A DNA stretch of 64,000 bases from Paenibacillus_E qinlingensis_A (lineage in GTDB: Bacteria; Bacillota; Bacilli; Paenibacillales; NBRC-103111), in assembly GCF_031455095.1 (NCBI RefSeq), contig NZ_JAVDSB010000024.1, positions 1-64,000 on the forward strand, given 5' to 3'. Position numbers and translations under genes: made by a program. Positions 45,145-53,066 of this stretch are shown piece after piece. Within the stretch, counting starts at the first letter, position 1; every line of letters begins with the position of its first letter. Under the pieces are notes generated by a model. The model was not told where the DNA came from. It was given only the letters and a program-made list of their open reading frames with translations, and did not search any database.

Positions 45145-45177
45145 AAAAAACCTTTGCGGAACCCACTTTTAAAGGTT
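45145..45177 (-). terminator. Terminator upstream of pth
   Basis: On the minus strand AACCTTT pairs with AAAGGTT across a 15-nt loop and six T follow. It ends a minus-strand transcript arriving from the right, presumably glmU, so pth needs its own promoter. Confidence 0.65.
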
Positions 45178-45244
45178 ATTGTTTACAATATAACTGTAAT
45201 CCGCTGTCATCCATCCCATAAAAGCTGTAGGTGATAAAAGAACG

Positions 45245-45445
45245 ATGTATCTTCATGGACAACAGCTTACAGAAGATGATCATTTCCAAGATCATGTCGA
45301 TGCGGACGTACCCGTCCAAGTATACTACCAAAATCTGCACAAGGATATAGGATTCATTGAAATGTACAACCGTCATTTCGTGAAAATCAATCGTATCTTT
45401 TATAGCAGAAAGAGACATACTTTTATATCGCGTCCTGGATATTAA
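45245..45445 (+). CDS. Small uncharacterised protein on the opposite strand
   Basis: A 66-residue frame with AGGTGAT 10 nt upstream of its ATG. Composition looks protein-like: an acidic and aromatic middle (DADVPVQVYYQN), then FVKINRIFYSRKRHTFISRPGY at the end. I recognise no domain, signal peptide or membrane helix. It is alone on the plus strand in a gap where B. subtilis has prs and ctc. The overlapping minus-strand frame (45176-45418) has no ribosome-binding site and looks less like a gene. Confidence 0.55.
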   Translation: MYLHGQQLTEDDHFQDHVDADVPVQVYYQNLHKDIGFIEMYNRHFVKINRIFYSRKRHTFISRPGY

Positions 45446-45482
45446 GCGCTTTCATTGGTATGGCGCTTCAGAGAACTAGAAA

Positions 45483-45590
45483 AAGAACCCCCTTTGGTCT
45501 CGCTCAGCTTGGTCGCTTTCACGTATGCAAGCTGAGTGGGCAGCTACTCGTTTCTAGCGTACCCTACCTCAAGAGGTTCCATTCCTTCTA
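45483..45590 (-). other. Possible structured RNA after glmU
   Basis: On the minus strand a 9-bp inner stem CTCAGCTTG / CAAGCTGAG (45503-45511 and 45528-45536) lies inside a possible outer pairing GGAACC / GGTTC (45575-45580 and 45485-45489), followed by TTCTTTTTC. It may be the glmU terminator or an attenuator remnant. No known RNA family is evident to me. Confidence 0.4.
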
Positions 45591-45627
45591 TTCATTCCAG
45601 CCCTAGCACATGATCATCCGCCAAATA

Positions 45628-47025
45628 TCAACGGCCTTTATTCTCTTTCTTCGCTTTCATCCGCGCTTTAATCTTCTCGGCATAGCCTGCCTTATTCTCT
45701 TGTCGCACGCGAGCGATAGCCAAATCGCCTTCATTCACATCATGTGTAATCGTGGCGCCAGCAACGACGAACGCACCGTCCCCAATTTTCACAGGAGCAA
45801 TCAAATTGACATTACTGCCAATAAACGCGTCGTTCCCAATTTCGGTTACGTTTTTATTAAAGCCATCATAATTCACTGTAATCGCACCGCATCCGATGTT
45901 CACATTCGTTCCAACCACAGCGTCACCAACATAGCTCAGATGAGAAACCTTCGTTCCTTCACCCAACGTAGCATTCTTAATCTCTACAAAATCGCCAACC
46001 TTCACTTGCTTGCCAAGTTTAGCACCTGGTCTCAAATACGCAAATGGACCTACCGATGTTTCGCTATCTACAAATGCCCCTTGAAGAACGGATTGCTTAA
46101 TCGTCACTTCATCATGAATCGTGGAATCGATGATTTCGGTTTGCGGTCCAATCGTACAAAGCTCACCAATACGCGTATTTCCGCGTAAAATCGTACCCGG
46201 CAGTAACACGGTATCGGAACCGATCGTAACATCCTTCTCGATATACGTATTCAACGGATCAATGATTGTAACACCATTGAGCATGTGCTGGCGGTTAATC
46301 CGCGCTTTGAACAGCTGCTCCGCTTCTGATAAGGCCACCCGATCGTTCACACCAATCGATTCAGCCGGATCTGCCATGCAATAACCTTGCACGACTTCTC
46401 CCGCGCCTGTCATAATCCCGATCACATCGGTTAAATAGTACTCATTCTGAACATTCTGGTTCGTTACCGAAGCCAGCGCCTTGAACATTTTACGATTATC
46501 AAAAATGTAAGTACCCGTGTTAATCTCCTGAACAGCCGCTTCCTCTGGTGTGCAATCCTTCTGCTCGACGATACGCGCAACGCGCCCATCTTCTCCTCGG
46601 ATAATACGACCATAGCCTTGCGGTTGATCTAGCTTCGCCGTCAAAATTGTCGCAGCCGCACCCGATTGCTTATGCAATTCGATCGTGTCTTGCAGCGTAG
46701 CCGCTGTAATAAGCGGCGTGTCGCCGCAAATGACAACCGTCATGCCCTCTTCCTCACCAAGCAGTTCCTTCGCCTGAAGTACGGCATGCCCCGTTCCTAA
46801 TTGCTGCTCTTGCAGCGCATACTGAGCACGATCTCCGAGATAACCTTTGACCGCCTCCGCACCAAATCCAACGACAACTACCGTTTGCGTTACTTCTATA
46901 TCTTGCAGCGTATCCACAACGTGACCCACCATCGGTTTACCAACAACCGGGTGAAGCACTTTGTATAGCTTTGATTTCATTCGTTTCCCTTGTCCTGCAG
47001 CCAACACAATTGCCATGAGCTTCAA
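45628..47025 (-). CDS. glmU: Bifunctional UDP-N-acetylglucosamine pyrophosphorylase / glucosamine-1-phosphate N-acetyltransferase
   Basis: Makes UDP-GlcNAc for peptidoglycan and teichoic acid. The 465-residue protein has the uridylyltransferase domain (VLAAGQGKRMKSKLYKVLHPV, GTGHAVLQAKE, CGDTPLI) to about 230 and a left-handed beta-helix acetyltransferase domain with hexapeptide repeats and GDAVVGTNVNIGCGAITVNYDG. The start is TTG with AAGGAG 11 nt upstream; the next ATG, three codons later, is too far from it. spoVG lies upstream with its own terminator. Confidence 0.97.
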   Translation of the reverse strand: MKLMAIVLAAGQGKRMKSKLYKVLHPVVGKPMVGHVVDTLQDIEVTQTVVVVGFGAEAVKGYLGDRAQYALQEQQLGTGHAVLQAKELLGEEEGMTVVICGDTPLITAATLQDTIELHKQSGAAATILTAKLDQPQGYGRIIRGEDGRVARIVEQKDCTPEEAAVQEINTGTYIFDNRKMFKALASVTNQNVQNEYYLTDVIGIMTGAGEVVQGYCMADPAESIGVNDRVALSEAEQLFKARINRQHMLNGVTIIDPLNTYIEKDVTIGSDTVLLPGTILRGNTRIGELCTIGPQTEIIDSTIHDEVTIKQSVLQGAFVDSETSVGPFAYLRPGAKLGKQVKVGDFVEIKNATLGEGTKVSHLSYVGDAVVGTNVNIGCGAITVNYDGFNKNVTEIGNDAFIGSNVNLIAPVKIGDGAFVVAGATITHDVNEGDLAIARVRQENKAGYAEKIKARMKAKKENKGR

Positions 47026-47131
47026 CGAATATCCAACTCCTTTATAATGAATGATGATTTCTCTTTTCTGTCTCTGAAGTCTATCTCTTAAACGATGAGT
47101 TCTTCCCCCAATATAGCATCATTACCAGCCA

Positions 47132-47160
47132 AAAGAAAAGAGAGCCCTAAGGGCTCTCTC
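47132..47160 (-). terminator. Terminator of spoVG
   Basis: A perfect 8-bp stem (GAGAGCCC / GGGCTCTC) with a 3-nt loop, followed by TTTTCTTTT on the minus strand. Confidence 0.9.
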
Positions 47161-47171
47161 AATAATCTGAA

Positions 47172-47456
47172 TTATGCGCCTTCTTCAATAACTTCCTCTT
47201 CTACAGCCGCGCGATCGTATTCAGCGAGTACCGCTGCTTGAATTTTCTCACGAGTTGTGGACGAAATCGGATGAGCGATATCGCGGAATTCACCATCTGG
47301 TGTTCGTTTGCTCGGCATAGCAACGAACATTCCGTTATTGCCATCGATGACACGAATGTCGTGTACGACGAACTCGTTATCAATGGTAATAGAAGCAATC
47401 GCCTTCATCCTCCCCTCGGAGTTTACCCGGCGGAGTCTTACATCTGTAATTTGCAC
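47172..47456 (-). CDS. spoVG: Septation/sporulation protein SpoVG
   Basis: Small conserved nucleic-acid-binding protein with effects on septation and sporulation. The 94-residue sequence is nearly invariant: ITDVRLRRVNSEGRMKAIAS, FVVHDIRVIDGNNGMFVAMP and SKRTPDGEFRDIAHPI. The start is GTG, as in B. subtilis, with AAGGTGGTG upstream. It has a perfect sigma-H promoter and its own terminator. Confidence 0.98.
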   Translation of the reverse strand: MQITDVRLRRVNSEGRMKAIASITIDNEFVVHDIRVIDGNNGMFVAMPSKRTPDGEFRDIAHPISSTTREKIQAAVLAEYDRAAVEEEVIEEGA

Positions 47457-47497
47457 TTGTGTTCACCACCTTTTTCCATCTCTGAGACTTGGGTGAT

Positions 47498-47526
47498 ATA
47501 TTCAACATCTCCATGCAAATTCCTTC
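47498..47526 (-). promoter_or_regulatory. spoVG promoter (sigma-H)
   Basis: On the minus strand GAAGGAATT (47518-47526), an 11-bp spacer and GTTGAATAT (47498-47506) match the sigma-H consensus RnAGGAwww / RnnGAATww at every specified base. An A/T-rich stretch lies upstream, where AbrB binds in B. subtilis. Confidence 0.88.
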
Positions 47527-47574
47527 TTATTATTTTGAAATTTTTGATAATTTAATGTGATCTTAATGTTAATG

Positions 47575-47958
47575 TTAAATTTCGACAGGAATCACAGCAA
47601 TTAGTTCAATTTCGACATAAACATCACGTGGCAATCTTGCAACTTCCACCGTAGATCTAGCAGGTTTATGATCACCAAAGTAGGTTGCATAGATTTCATT
47701 AAGCTCACCAAATTGGTTCATATCTTTCAGGAAGACAGTTGCCTTCACGACATCGCTGAACGATGAACCCGCCGCCTCAAGCACGCCTTTCAAATTCGCA
47801 AACACTTGATGCGCCTGTTCCTTGATTCCACCCTCGACGATCTGGCCATCCAAGCCTAACGGGATTTGTCCCGATGTAAACAAGAGGTTCCCCAGCTTCA
47901 CCGCTTGGGAGTAAGGTCCGATAGCAGCCGGTGCTGCTGATGTTGAAATGAGTTCCAT
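47575..47958 (-). CDS. ridA: 2-iminobutanoate/2-iminopropanoate deaminase (RidA/YabJ)
   Basis: Removes reactive imines formed by PLP enzymes. From the ATG with GAAGGAGAT 9 nt upstream the protein is 127 residues, the family size. It has AAPAAIGPYSQAVKLGNLLFTSGQIPL and the C-terminal RSTVEVARLPRDVYVEIELIAVIP with the substrate-binding Arg. The frame continues 21 codons upstream without a ribosome-binding site. It is downstream of purR as in B. subtilis. Confidence 0.97.
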   Translation of the reverse strand: MELISTSAAPAAIGPYSQAVKLGNLLFTSGQIPLGLDGQIVEGGIKEQAHQVFANLKGVLEAAGSSFSDVVKATVFLKDMNQFGELNEIYATYFGDHKPARSTVEVARLPRDVYVEIELIAVIPVEI

Positions 47959-48024
47959 GCTTTTCGAATCTCCTTCTTTTAACAAATAATGAGATGTGAT
48001 AGCCCTCAAGGAGGACTTCATCGT

Positions 48025-48849
48025 TTATTTTGCGTCAAAATAGTTGCCTGGCTCTACTGTAATTTGCTTCGTCTTGGAGTCTACGCCATATAACCGAGCT
48101 AGTGACACGTAGTTATCAACCAACTGCTCCTCGGCCTCGCAGGATTCCATGAATACGCCTACGCCTTGCACAGTCGCTTTAAACTCCGCCAACAGATCCA
48201 TCATTCCATGAATGGTACCGCCTACATGCATGAAGTCATCGATGATGAGCACCTTGGACTCTTCCTTCAGCGCGCGCCTCGCTAGTGACATGGTCTGGAT
48301 CCGTTTGTTGGAGCCCGACACATAGTTAATGCTAACCGCAGAACCTTCCGTCACTCGGCTGTCTCTGCGCACGATAACAACAGGCAAATTCATATAAGTG
48401 GCCGTCGCATAAGCGAGCGGTATCCCTTTGGTTTCAACAGTCATAATCACGTCCACGTCCCGACCAGCGAAAGCGGATGCAAAGGTTTTGCCAATTTCGT
48501 TCAAATATTGAGGTTGTCCCATGATATCTGACATATACAAGTATCCACCGGGTAGAATCCGTTCTGGTTGTTGGAGCTGTAGGCACAGATTCTGGATAAA
48601 CTTCAGAGATATTTCTTTCGGCACCTTCGGTGAGAACTTCACGCCTCCGGCGGCACCAGCAAGCGTATTCAGCTCACCAAGTCCTTCTTCTTCAAATACT
48701 TCTTTAATAATTGCAAGATCTTCGCTTATGGAAGATTTCGCGGAGTTGTAACGCTCGGCAAAAGTCGTTAAAGGGATTAACGAGTGGGGGCGAAACAACA
48801 AATATTGTGTCATTTCTACCAGCCTAGCGCTCCTTTTCAACTTTTTCAT
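48025..48849 (-). CDS. purR: Purine operon repressor
   Basis: PRPP-responsive repressor of purine genes. From the ATG after GGGGGTAG it is 274 residues: a winged-helix domain (about 1-72, KKLKRSARLVEMTQYLLFRPH) and a phosphoribosyltransferase-like domain with the PRPP loop VLIIDDFMHVGGTIHGMMDL. It is co-transcribed with ridA (gap 66 nt). Confidence 0.97.
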   Translation of the reverse strand: MKKLKRSARLVEMTQYLLFRPHSLIPLTTFAERYNSAKSSISEDLAIIKEVFEEEGLGELNTLAGAAGGVKFSPKVPKEISLKFIQNLCLQLQQPERILPGGYLYMSDIMGQPQYLNEIGKTFASAFAGRDVDVIMTVETKGIPLAYATATYMNLPVVIVRRDSRVTEGSAVSINYVSGSNKRIQTMSLARRALKEESKVLIIDDFMHVGGTIHGMMDLLAEFKATVQGVGVFMESCEAEEQLVDNYVSLARLYGVDSKTKQITVEPGNYFDAK

Positions 48850-49009
48850 CGCACTACCCCCAAAAATCCGAATATTATAATGAAAATATACCACTTTTAT
48901 ACGTATTTATTCAAGCTTACCATGAAAATTATGTTAACACGAACCTCACACAGATATAACATCATCCAAGATTTAGACACGACTCTTACCATTATGCCCC
49001 TTTAGATGA

Positions 49010-49033
49010 AAAAGAGCCCCATCACGGGGCTCA
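49010..49033 (-). terminator. Terminator of ispE
   Basis: A perfect 7-bp stem GAGCCCC / GGGGCTC with a 5-nt loop, followed by TTTTTC on the minus strand. It separates ispE from purR. Confidence 0.9.
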
Positions 49034-49044
49034 AATATCGCCAT

Positions 49045-49899
49045 TTACGTCAACATGCGCACCGCGTAAACGTCTTTACAAAAACCTCGCAGTCCATTGT
49101 AGATGCGCGGCACCTTGGCTTCCTTGGAAACGAGACCAAACACAGTCGGCCCGCTACCTGACATCAACACGCCGTCTGCTCCCAAACGCTGCATGCATTC
49201 CTTCAGATGTCTGACTTCCGGATACAAGTCCAGCGTCACTTCCTCCAGGACATTGCCTAGATTATCGCACAAACGATCGAACTGCTTGTCCCGTATCGCA
49301 CTCAGTACACCTGCTGTGGATGGGTGTTGCTTGATTTCACGTGCATTCAGCTTTCCGTAGATCTCCGAGGTCGATACGTTGATAGGCGGCTTCGCTAAGA
49401 CAACCCAGCATTGGGGAGGAGCAGAGATATGCTCCAGCTTCTCGCCACGTCCTGTTGCAAGTGCCGTCCCCCCCGTTACACAGAAAGGCACATCAGAGCC
49501 AAGCTCAGCGCCTAGCACCTGCAGCTCCTCATTGGAGATATTCAGGTTCCAGAGACGATTGAGGCCTCGCAACGTCGCCGCCGCGTCACTGCTCCCGCCT
49601 GCCAATCCTGCCGCTACAGGGATCCGCTTGTCCAAATGAATGTAGACGCCTTGTTTGACGTCATAGCGGTCTTTAATGAGACGCGCAGCCTGAAAGGCTA
49701 GATTCTTCTCATCAAGCGGAATATACCCCGCCTGACTAGATATGATGATCGTATCACGCGCCATCTCCTGCATTTCAATCCGATCAGCCAGGTCTACCAT
49801 CGTCATCACCATTTCAACTTCATGGTAACCGTCAGGTCTTTTATGTAGAACATCAAGAGACAAATTAATTTTAGCCGGTGCTTTCTCAAAAATCTTCAT
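49045..49899 (-). CDS. ispE: 4-diphosphocytidyl-2-C-methyl-D-erythritol kinase
   Basis: Phosphorylates CDP-methylerythritol in the MEP isoprenoid pathway. The 284-residue GHMP kinase has KAPAKINLSLDVLHKRPDGYHEVEM, the ATP loop PVAAGLAGGSSDAAATLRGLN near residue 95 and the C-terminal LMSGSGPTVFGLV. AAGGTGAT precedes the ATG. Position between purR and sspF as in B. subtilis. Confidence 0.97.
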   Translation of the reverse strand: MKIFEKAPAKINLSLDVLHKRPDGYHEVEMVMTMVDLADRIEMQEMARDTIIISSQAGYIPLDEKNLAFQAARLIKDRYDVKQGVYIHLDKRIPVAAGLAGGSSDAAATLRGLNRLWNLNISNEELQVLGAELGSDVPFCVTGGTALATGRGEKLEHISAPPQCWVVLAKPPINVSTSEIYGKLNAREIKQHPSTAGVLSAIRDKQFDRLCDNLGNVLEEVTLDLYPEVRHLKECMQRLGADGVLMSGSGPTVFGLVSKEAKVPRIYNGLRGFCKDVYAVRMLT

Positions 49900-49951
49900 C
49901 CGATCACCTTCTTTTGCTCGTTTGCCATTTCGATATTATAACAAAAGCGCA

Positions 49952-49981
49952 AAAAAAAAGCTAAAGCATTTGCTTTAGCTA
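49952..49981 (-). terminator. Terminator of sspF
   Basis: A perfect 9-bp stem (49960-49968 with 49973-49981), 4-nt loop and eight T on the minus strand. It includes the sspF stop codon. Confidence 0.9.
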
Positions 49982-50331
49982 TAATACGGACGTTGTGTTC
50001 CCTGTCCAGATTGCTGATAACTTTGATTCATCGCACCCGCCTGCTGCTGGTAGGTGTTATAGGAAGGTGTAGGCGCCTGCCCATAATTTAAAGGCGGACT
50101 AGCTGTCGTCTGGCGATAGTTCAAGGGACCCGCATGCACGTTGTTCGAAGCACCGACGTATTGCTTAGCGAGATGCTCCTCCGCAATTTGAATAGCCCGC
50201 TTCACCATATTTCCTGCATCCTTCGTACGAATACCTGCCCAACCTTCACGTTGCACAACGTCATAGAAACCAAGATCCTTCGCTAATTCATATTTAAAAC
50301 TTTCGGACATGACACTTCTTCTTCGACTCAT
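49975..50331 (-). CDS. sspF: Small acid-soluble spore protein, SspF family, with C-terminal extension
   Basis: Spore DNA-binding alpha/beta-type protein. Residues 1-65 match SspF closely: SRRRSVMSESFKYELAKDLG, DVVQREGW, DAGNMVKRAIQIAEEHLA. The remaining 53 residues are a Gln/Tyr/Pro/Thr-rich tail (LNYRQTTASPPLNYGQ and onwards) not present in B. subtilis SspF, which has about 61 residues. AAGGAGG precedes the ATG and a sigma-G-type promoter lies 70-100 nt upstream. Confidence 0.93.
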   Translation of the reverse strand: MSRRRSVMSESFKYELAKDLGFYDVVQREGWAGIRTKDAGNMVKRAIQIAEEHLAKQYVGASNNVHAGPLNYRQTTASPPLNYGQAPTPSYNTYQQQAGAMNQSYQQSGQGTQRPYYS

Positions 50332-50402
50332 ACCAAATCCTCCTTATCATTTTCGCACAATGAACGCTGCAACCATCATAAGCAGTGATTGACGATTTCG
50401 AT

Positions 50403-50432
50403 TAGTATGTCCTATCCATGTAAGTCCATGCA
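50403..50432 (-). promoter_or_regulatory. sspF promoter (sigma-G/sigma-F type)
   Basis: On the minus strand TGCATG (50427-50432), a 17-bp spacer and CATACTA (50403-50409) fit the forespore sigma-G consensus. The -10 is a perfect match. Confidence 0.8.
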
Positions 50433-50456
50433 CCATCAGGTTACCCCTGAATAAAG

Positions 50457-50481
50457 CAAAAACAGACCATAAGGGCCTGTT
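50457..50481 (-). terminator. Terminator of veg
   Basis: On the minus strand AACAGGCC pairs with GGTCTGTT (one G-U) across a 5-nt loop, followed by TTTTGC. The short T-run makes it moderate. Confidence 0.7.
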
Positions 50482-50502
50482 CAATATCGGAACGCTATTA
50501 AG

Positions 50503-50778
50503 CTAATGCTGTATGTAAGTGATGCGGACTTGACCATCATCATTACATACAGTAACTTCGACGGATTCAGTAAGGATATCGGCGTAGCTGTATGACACTC
50601 GTTTGAAGGCGTGAGATTCTTGATCTAATTTCACAATAAACACAGAAGGGTAGGTTTCTTCTAAAACACCAGAACGCTCGACTGTCTTACGACGGCCACC
50701 ATTCGCTCTCAACATGATCTTCTGCCCAACGTGGGGTTCCAAACTGCGTTTGATTTCCAATAGCGCATTTTTTGCCAT
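50503..50778 (-). CDS. veg: Veg protein (biofilm-associated)
   Basis: Highly expressed small protein that promotes biofilm matrix gene expression in B. subtilis. From the ATG with GAGGTGG upstream it is 91 residues, close to the B. subtilis 86. Diagnostic run: NALLEIKRSLEPHVGQKIML, ANGGRRKTVERSGVLEETYPSVF. A TTG two codons upstream is unlikely as the start. Two consensus promoters lie directly before it. Confidence 0.96.
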   Translation of the reverse strand: MAKNALLEIKRSLEPHVGQKIMLRANGGRRKTVERSGVLEETYPSVFIVKLDQESHAFKRVSYSYADILTESVEVTVCNDDGQVRITYIQH

Positions 50779-50805
50779 TGTCAACTACCACCTCTTTCCT
50801 TGTCA

Positions 50806-50834
50806 ATTATAACCCATTTACCCCTTCATGTCAA
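50806..50834 (-). promoter_or_regulatory. veg promoter P2 (consensus sigma-A)
   Basis: On the minus strand TTGACA (50829-50834), 17 bp, TATAAT (50806-50811): perfect in both hexamers and spacing. It starts transcription about 20 nt before the veg ATG. Confidence 0.85.
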
Positions 50835-50846
50835 ATGAGGGCAAAT

Positions 50847-50876
50847 ATTATATCAGCACCCTAATCCCGTTGTCAA
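50847..50876 (-). promoter_or_regulatory. veg promoter P1 (consensus sigma-A)
   Basis: On the minus strand TTGACA (50871-50876), 18 bp, TATAAT (50847-50852). Together with P2 it makes a tandem of two near-perfect promoters, in keeping with the very strong expression known for veg. Confidence 0.85.
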
Positions 50877-51040
50877 CGGCATTTTTGTTCGTTTTCCGAT
50901 TTCTCCTCCCTTCAGGTTGTCACCAATGTTCGCAAATTATTCACACTTTTCCAGTTAACGAGAAACTATTTCCCGCCTCCTTAGACATGCCCGCTTCTTT
51001 TCGAGCAAATAAGGGCTATTCAAGCTATCATTAAGCAAAA

Positions 51041-51100
51041 AAAAGAAACACTCGCCGTCGCTCTCCTCCAAGGAGTCTGCTGACAGGCTAGTATTTCTTT
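51041..51100 (-). terminator. Terminator of yabG
   Basis: On the minus strand AAAGAAATACT pairs with AGTGTTTCTTT (one G-U), enclosing further stems (GCC.GTC / GACGGC and CTCC / GGAG), followed by a run of eight T. It lies about 80 nt after the yabG stop. Confidence 0.75.
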
Positions 51101-51181
51101 TAAATAGCTGAATTGTGGGATGTGTCCATGCCACGAAAGCACTAGCCACTATGCACCATCTTCTAGAAGCGCCATATTTAG

Positions 51182-52063
51182 CTACACAGACTCTTCCGTG
51201 TGATGAATACCAGGAATGCCCATCCGATAACTACCGCGCGTCTCTACGCCTCCTAGGCCCTCTAAACCGGTCACCGTTAAATCCATAATATCCAACATCG
51301 AGATTGTCTCTCTAGTTGGCGTGTAGGACAGCTTAGCGGCGATGCACAGCGGATCTAACGCGTGAATGAGAATGCGCGCAGGAGAACTTGCGAAATTAGC
51401 CCCTGCCCGCAGCAAGGCTTCGAAATGGGACTGACAAGCGCCTGCAACAATAATCAAAGAATCACGATCCCTCTCATATTGTCTGGCAACTCGCACGGCA
51501 TTCACAAAGTTTTGAGAATTCTTGTAACTAGACAGATTGCTCGGGCTGGCACTTTGGCGGCTTTTCAAAATGCCATCATGACCAGTGATGACGACAATAT
51601 CTGGTTTATATTGAGGAAGCAATCTTTGCAGTGCTTCCGCCATTTGCACCTCAGGAATGAAGAAACCTTCTGCTGGCACACGCAATTCGCCATATAATTG
51701 CATACTTTTGCGTAGATAACTTGGATCGCCATCTAAGTGAAGCACCCTTCCTGGTACTTCAAAATAGCTATTATTCGTAGGTAATGACTTCTGTTTATGA
51801 TTGATGGCTAACTGATTCTTCTCCTGTAGTTGCACTTGGGACACCGCTAGTCGACGCAGCGACTCACGAAACTCAGGCGAGCTTGACCGTGGATGATCTA
51901 AGGTCTCCTTAGGATTCGTTTTTGTCAGATCCGTGAGCGGCGCATCTGCAAGCAACCGAACATCAACACCTCGCAGAATGGCCTTGAGATGCTCAATTCG
52001 CTCAATTTTAAACACGACGTCGCCGCCATAGGAAATACGGGTAACAAAATCTCCTTGCCTCAT
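51182..52063 (-). CDS. yabG: Sporulation-specific protease YabG
   Basis: Mother-cell cysteine-type protease that processes spore coat proteins. The 293-residue protein shows the family's MRQGDFVTRISYGGDVVFKI start, PGRVLHLDGDPSYLRKSM, VVITGHDGI, IVAGACQSHFEALLRAGANFASSP with a conserved Cys-His region and METRGSYRMGIPGI-like end (VETRGSYRMG). AGGAGGGG lies 9 nt before the ATG. A sigma-K-like promoter overlaps the 3' flank of rsmA. Confidence 0.95.
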   Translation of the reverse strand: MRQGDFVTRISYGGDVVFKIERIEHLKAILRGVDVRLLADAPLTDLTKTNPKETLDHPRSSSPEFRESLRRLAVSQVQLQEKNQLAINHKQKSLPTNNSYFEVPGRVLHLDGDPSYLRKSMQLYGELRVPAEGFFIPEVQMAEALQRLLPQYKPDIVVITGHDGILKSRQSASPSNLSSYKNSQNFVNAVRVARQYERDRDSLIIVAGACQSHFEALLRAGANFASSPARILIHALDPLCIAAKLSYTPTRETISMLDIMDLTVTGLEGLGGVETRGSYRMGIPGIHHTEESV

Positions 52064-52085
52064 CGCACAAATCCCCTCCTAAGGG

Positions 52086-52114
52086 TATCCTATGGCGAGG
52101 CTAGGCATTTGGTG
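52086..52114 (-). promoter_or_regulatory. Possible sigma-K promoter of yabG
   Basis: On the minus strand CACC (52111-52114), a 16-bp spacer and CATAGGATA (52086-52094) fit the sigma-K pattern mACm / CATAnnnTA. The predicted start would put the ribosome-binding site at the very 5' end of the mRNA, so the assignment is tentative. B. subtilis yabG is sigma-K dependent. Confidence 0.45.
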
Positions 52115-52118
52115 CGGG

Positions 52119-53027
52119 TTATTTGCAGCCGTGCGCGCGAAGCGCCGTTGACAAGCGCGCGAACTCTTCCATGCTGAGCGTTTCGCCGCGGCGCGAAGGT
52201 TCAATTTGAATGCTGTGCAGCAGCGCTTCCAGCTCCGGTTTGTTCTCTTTCGTAAAGAACCTCGCCGCGAGGTTGTTGTAGAGGGTTTTGCGACGCTGAA
52301 CGAAAGACGCTTGGACGACAGCGAAGAAGAAGTCCACGTCCGCCACTTCGACCGGCGGCGCTTGACGCACACGCAGGCGGATGACAGCGGAATCGACGTT
52401 CGGCTGCGGCACGAAGACGGTGCGAGGCACGATCGTGACGAGCTCCGGCTCGCAGTAGAACTGCACGGCAATGCTCAGGCTGCCGTAATCTTTGGTGCCC
52501 GGACGAGCCGCCATGCGGTCGGCCACTTCTTTTTGAATCATCACGACGATATTCTCGAGTGGAAGCTTCTCTTCCAGAAGCTTCATGATGATCGGCGTCG
52601 TGATGTAGTAAGGCAAGTTGGCGACAACGCTGACGCCTTCCACGCCTTCAAAATGCTGCCGGAACAGCTCCGGCAGGTTGGTTTTCAAGATATCCCCATG
52701 AACGACAGTGGCATGGGGGTAAGGCGCCAGCGTTTCGTCCAGGATGGGCAGCAGGCGCTGATCGATCTCCACAGCCAGCACGCGGCCAGCGAGCTTGGCT
52801 AGCTGCTGTGTGAGCGCGCCAATACCTGGGCCGATCTCCAGCGCAGCTTTCGTAGGGCCGAGCTCAGCGGCCATAACGATTTTGCTCAATATATTCTGAT
52901 CAATCAAGAAGTTCTGGCCCAAGCTCTTCTTCAGCACGAGTCCATTCTTCTTAATAATTTGTTTCGTTTTACTTGGCGTTGCCACATCTTCTGCTGTTAC
53001 AACAACCTCTTGTCCGTTTATATTCAT
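52119..53027 (-). CDS. rsmA: 16S rRNA dimethyladenosine transferase (KsgA)
   Basis: Dimethylates A1518 and A1519 of 16S rRNA late in 30S assembly. From the ATG with GAGG 8 nt upstream it is 302 residues. Motifs: KKSLGQNFLIDQNILSKIV, SAM loop EIGPGIGALTQQLA, catalytic NLPYYITTPIIM, and FVPQPNVDSAVIRLR. The frame continues 13 codons upstream with no better start. Its coding DNA is GC-richer than that of its neighbours. Confidence 0.97.
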   Translation of the reverse strand: MNINGQEVVVTAEDVATPSKTKQIIKKNGLVLKKSLGQNFLIDQNILSKIVMAAELGPTKAALEIGPGIGALTQQLAKLAGRVLAVEIDQRLLPILDETLAPYPHATVVHGDILKTNLPELFRQHFEGVEGVSVVANLPYYITTPIIMKLLEEKLPLENIVVMIQKEVADRMAARPGTKDYGSLSIAVQFYCEPELVTIVPRTVFVPQPNVDSAVIRLRVRQAPPVEVADVDFFFAVVQASFVQRRKTLYNNLAARFFTKENKPELEALLHSIQIEPSRRGETLSMEEFARLSTALRAHGCK

Positions 53028-53066
53028 AGTATAGACCTCGTATCTATAGGTTCTCGTTCTCGTCAA

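Noticed and set aside
45176..45418. Minus-strand 80-codon frame in the glmU-pth gap
   Set aside because: It overlaps the better plus-strand candidate, lacks a Shine-Dalgarno sequence and ends inside the terminator stem.
47581..47587. Perfect TTCGACA (Spo0A-type) box upstream of spoVG
   Set aside because: It coincides with the last codons of ridA and lies 55 bp above the sigma-H -35; probably chance, since spoVG is controlled by AbrB and sigma-H in B. subtilis.
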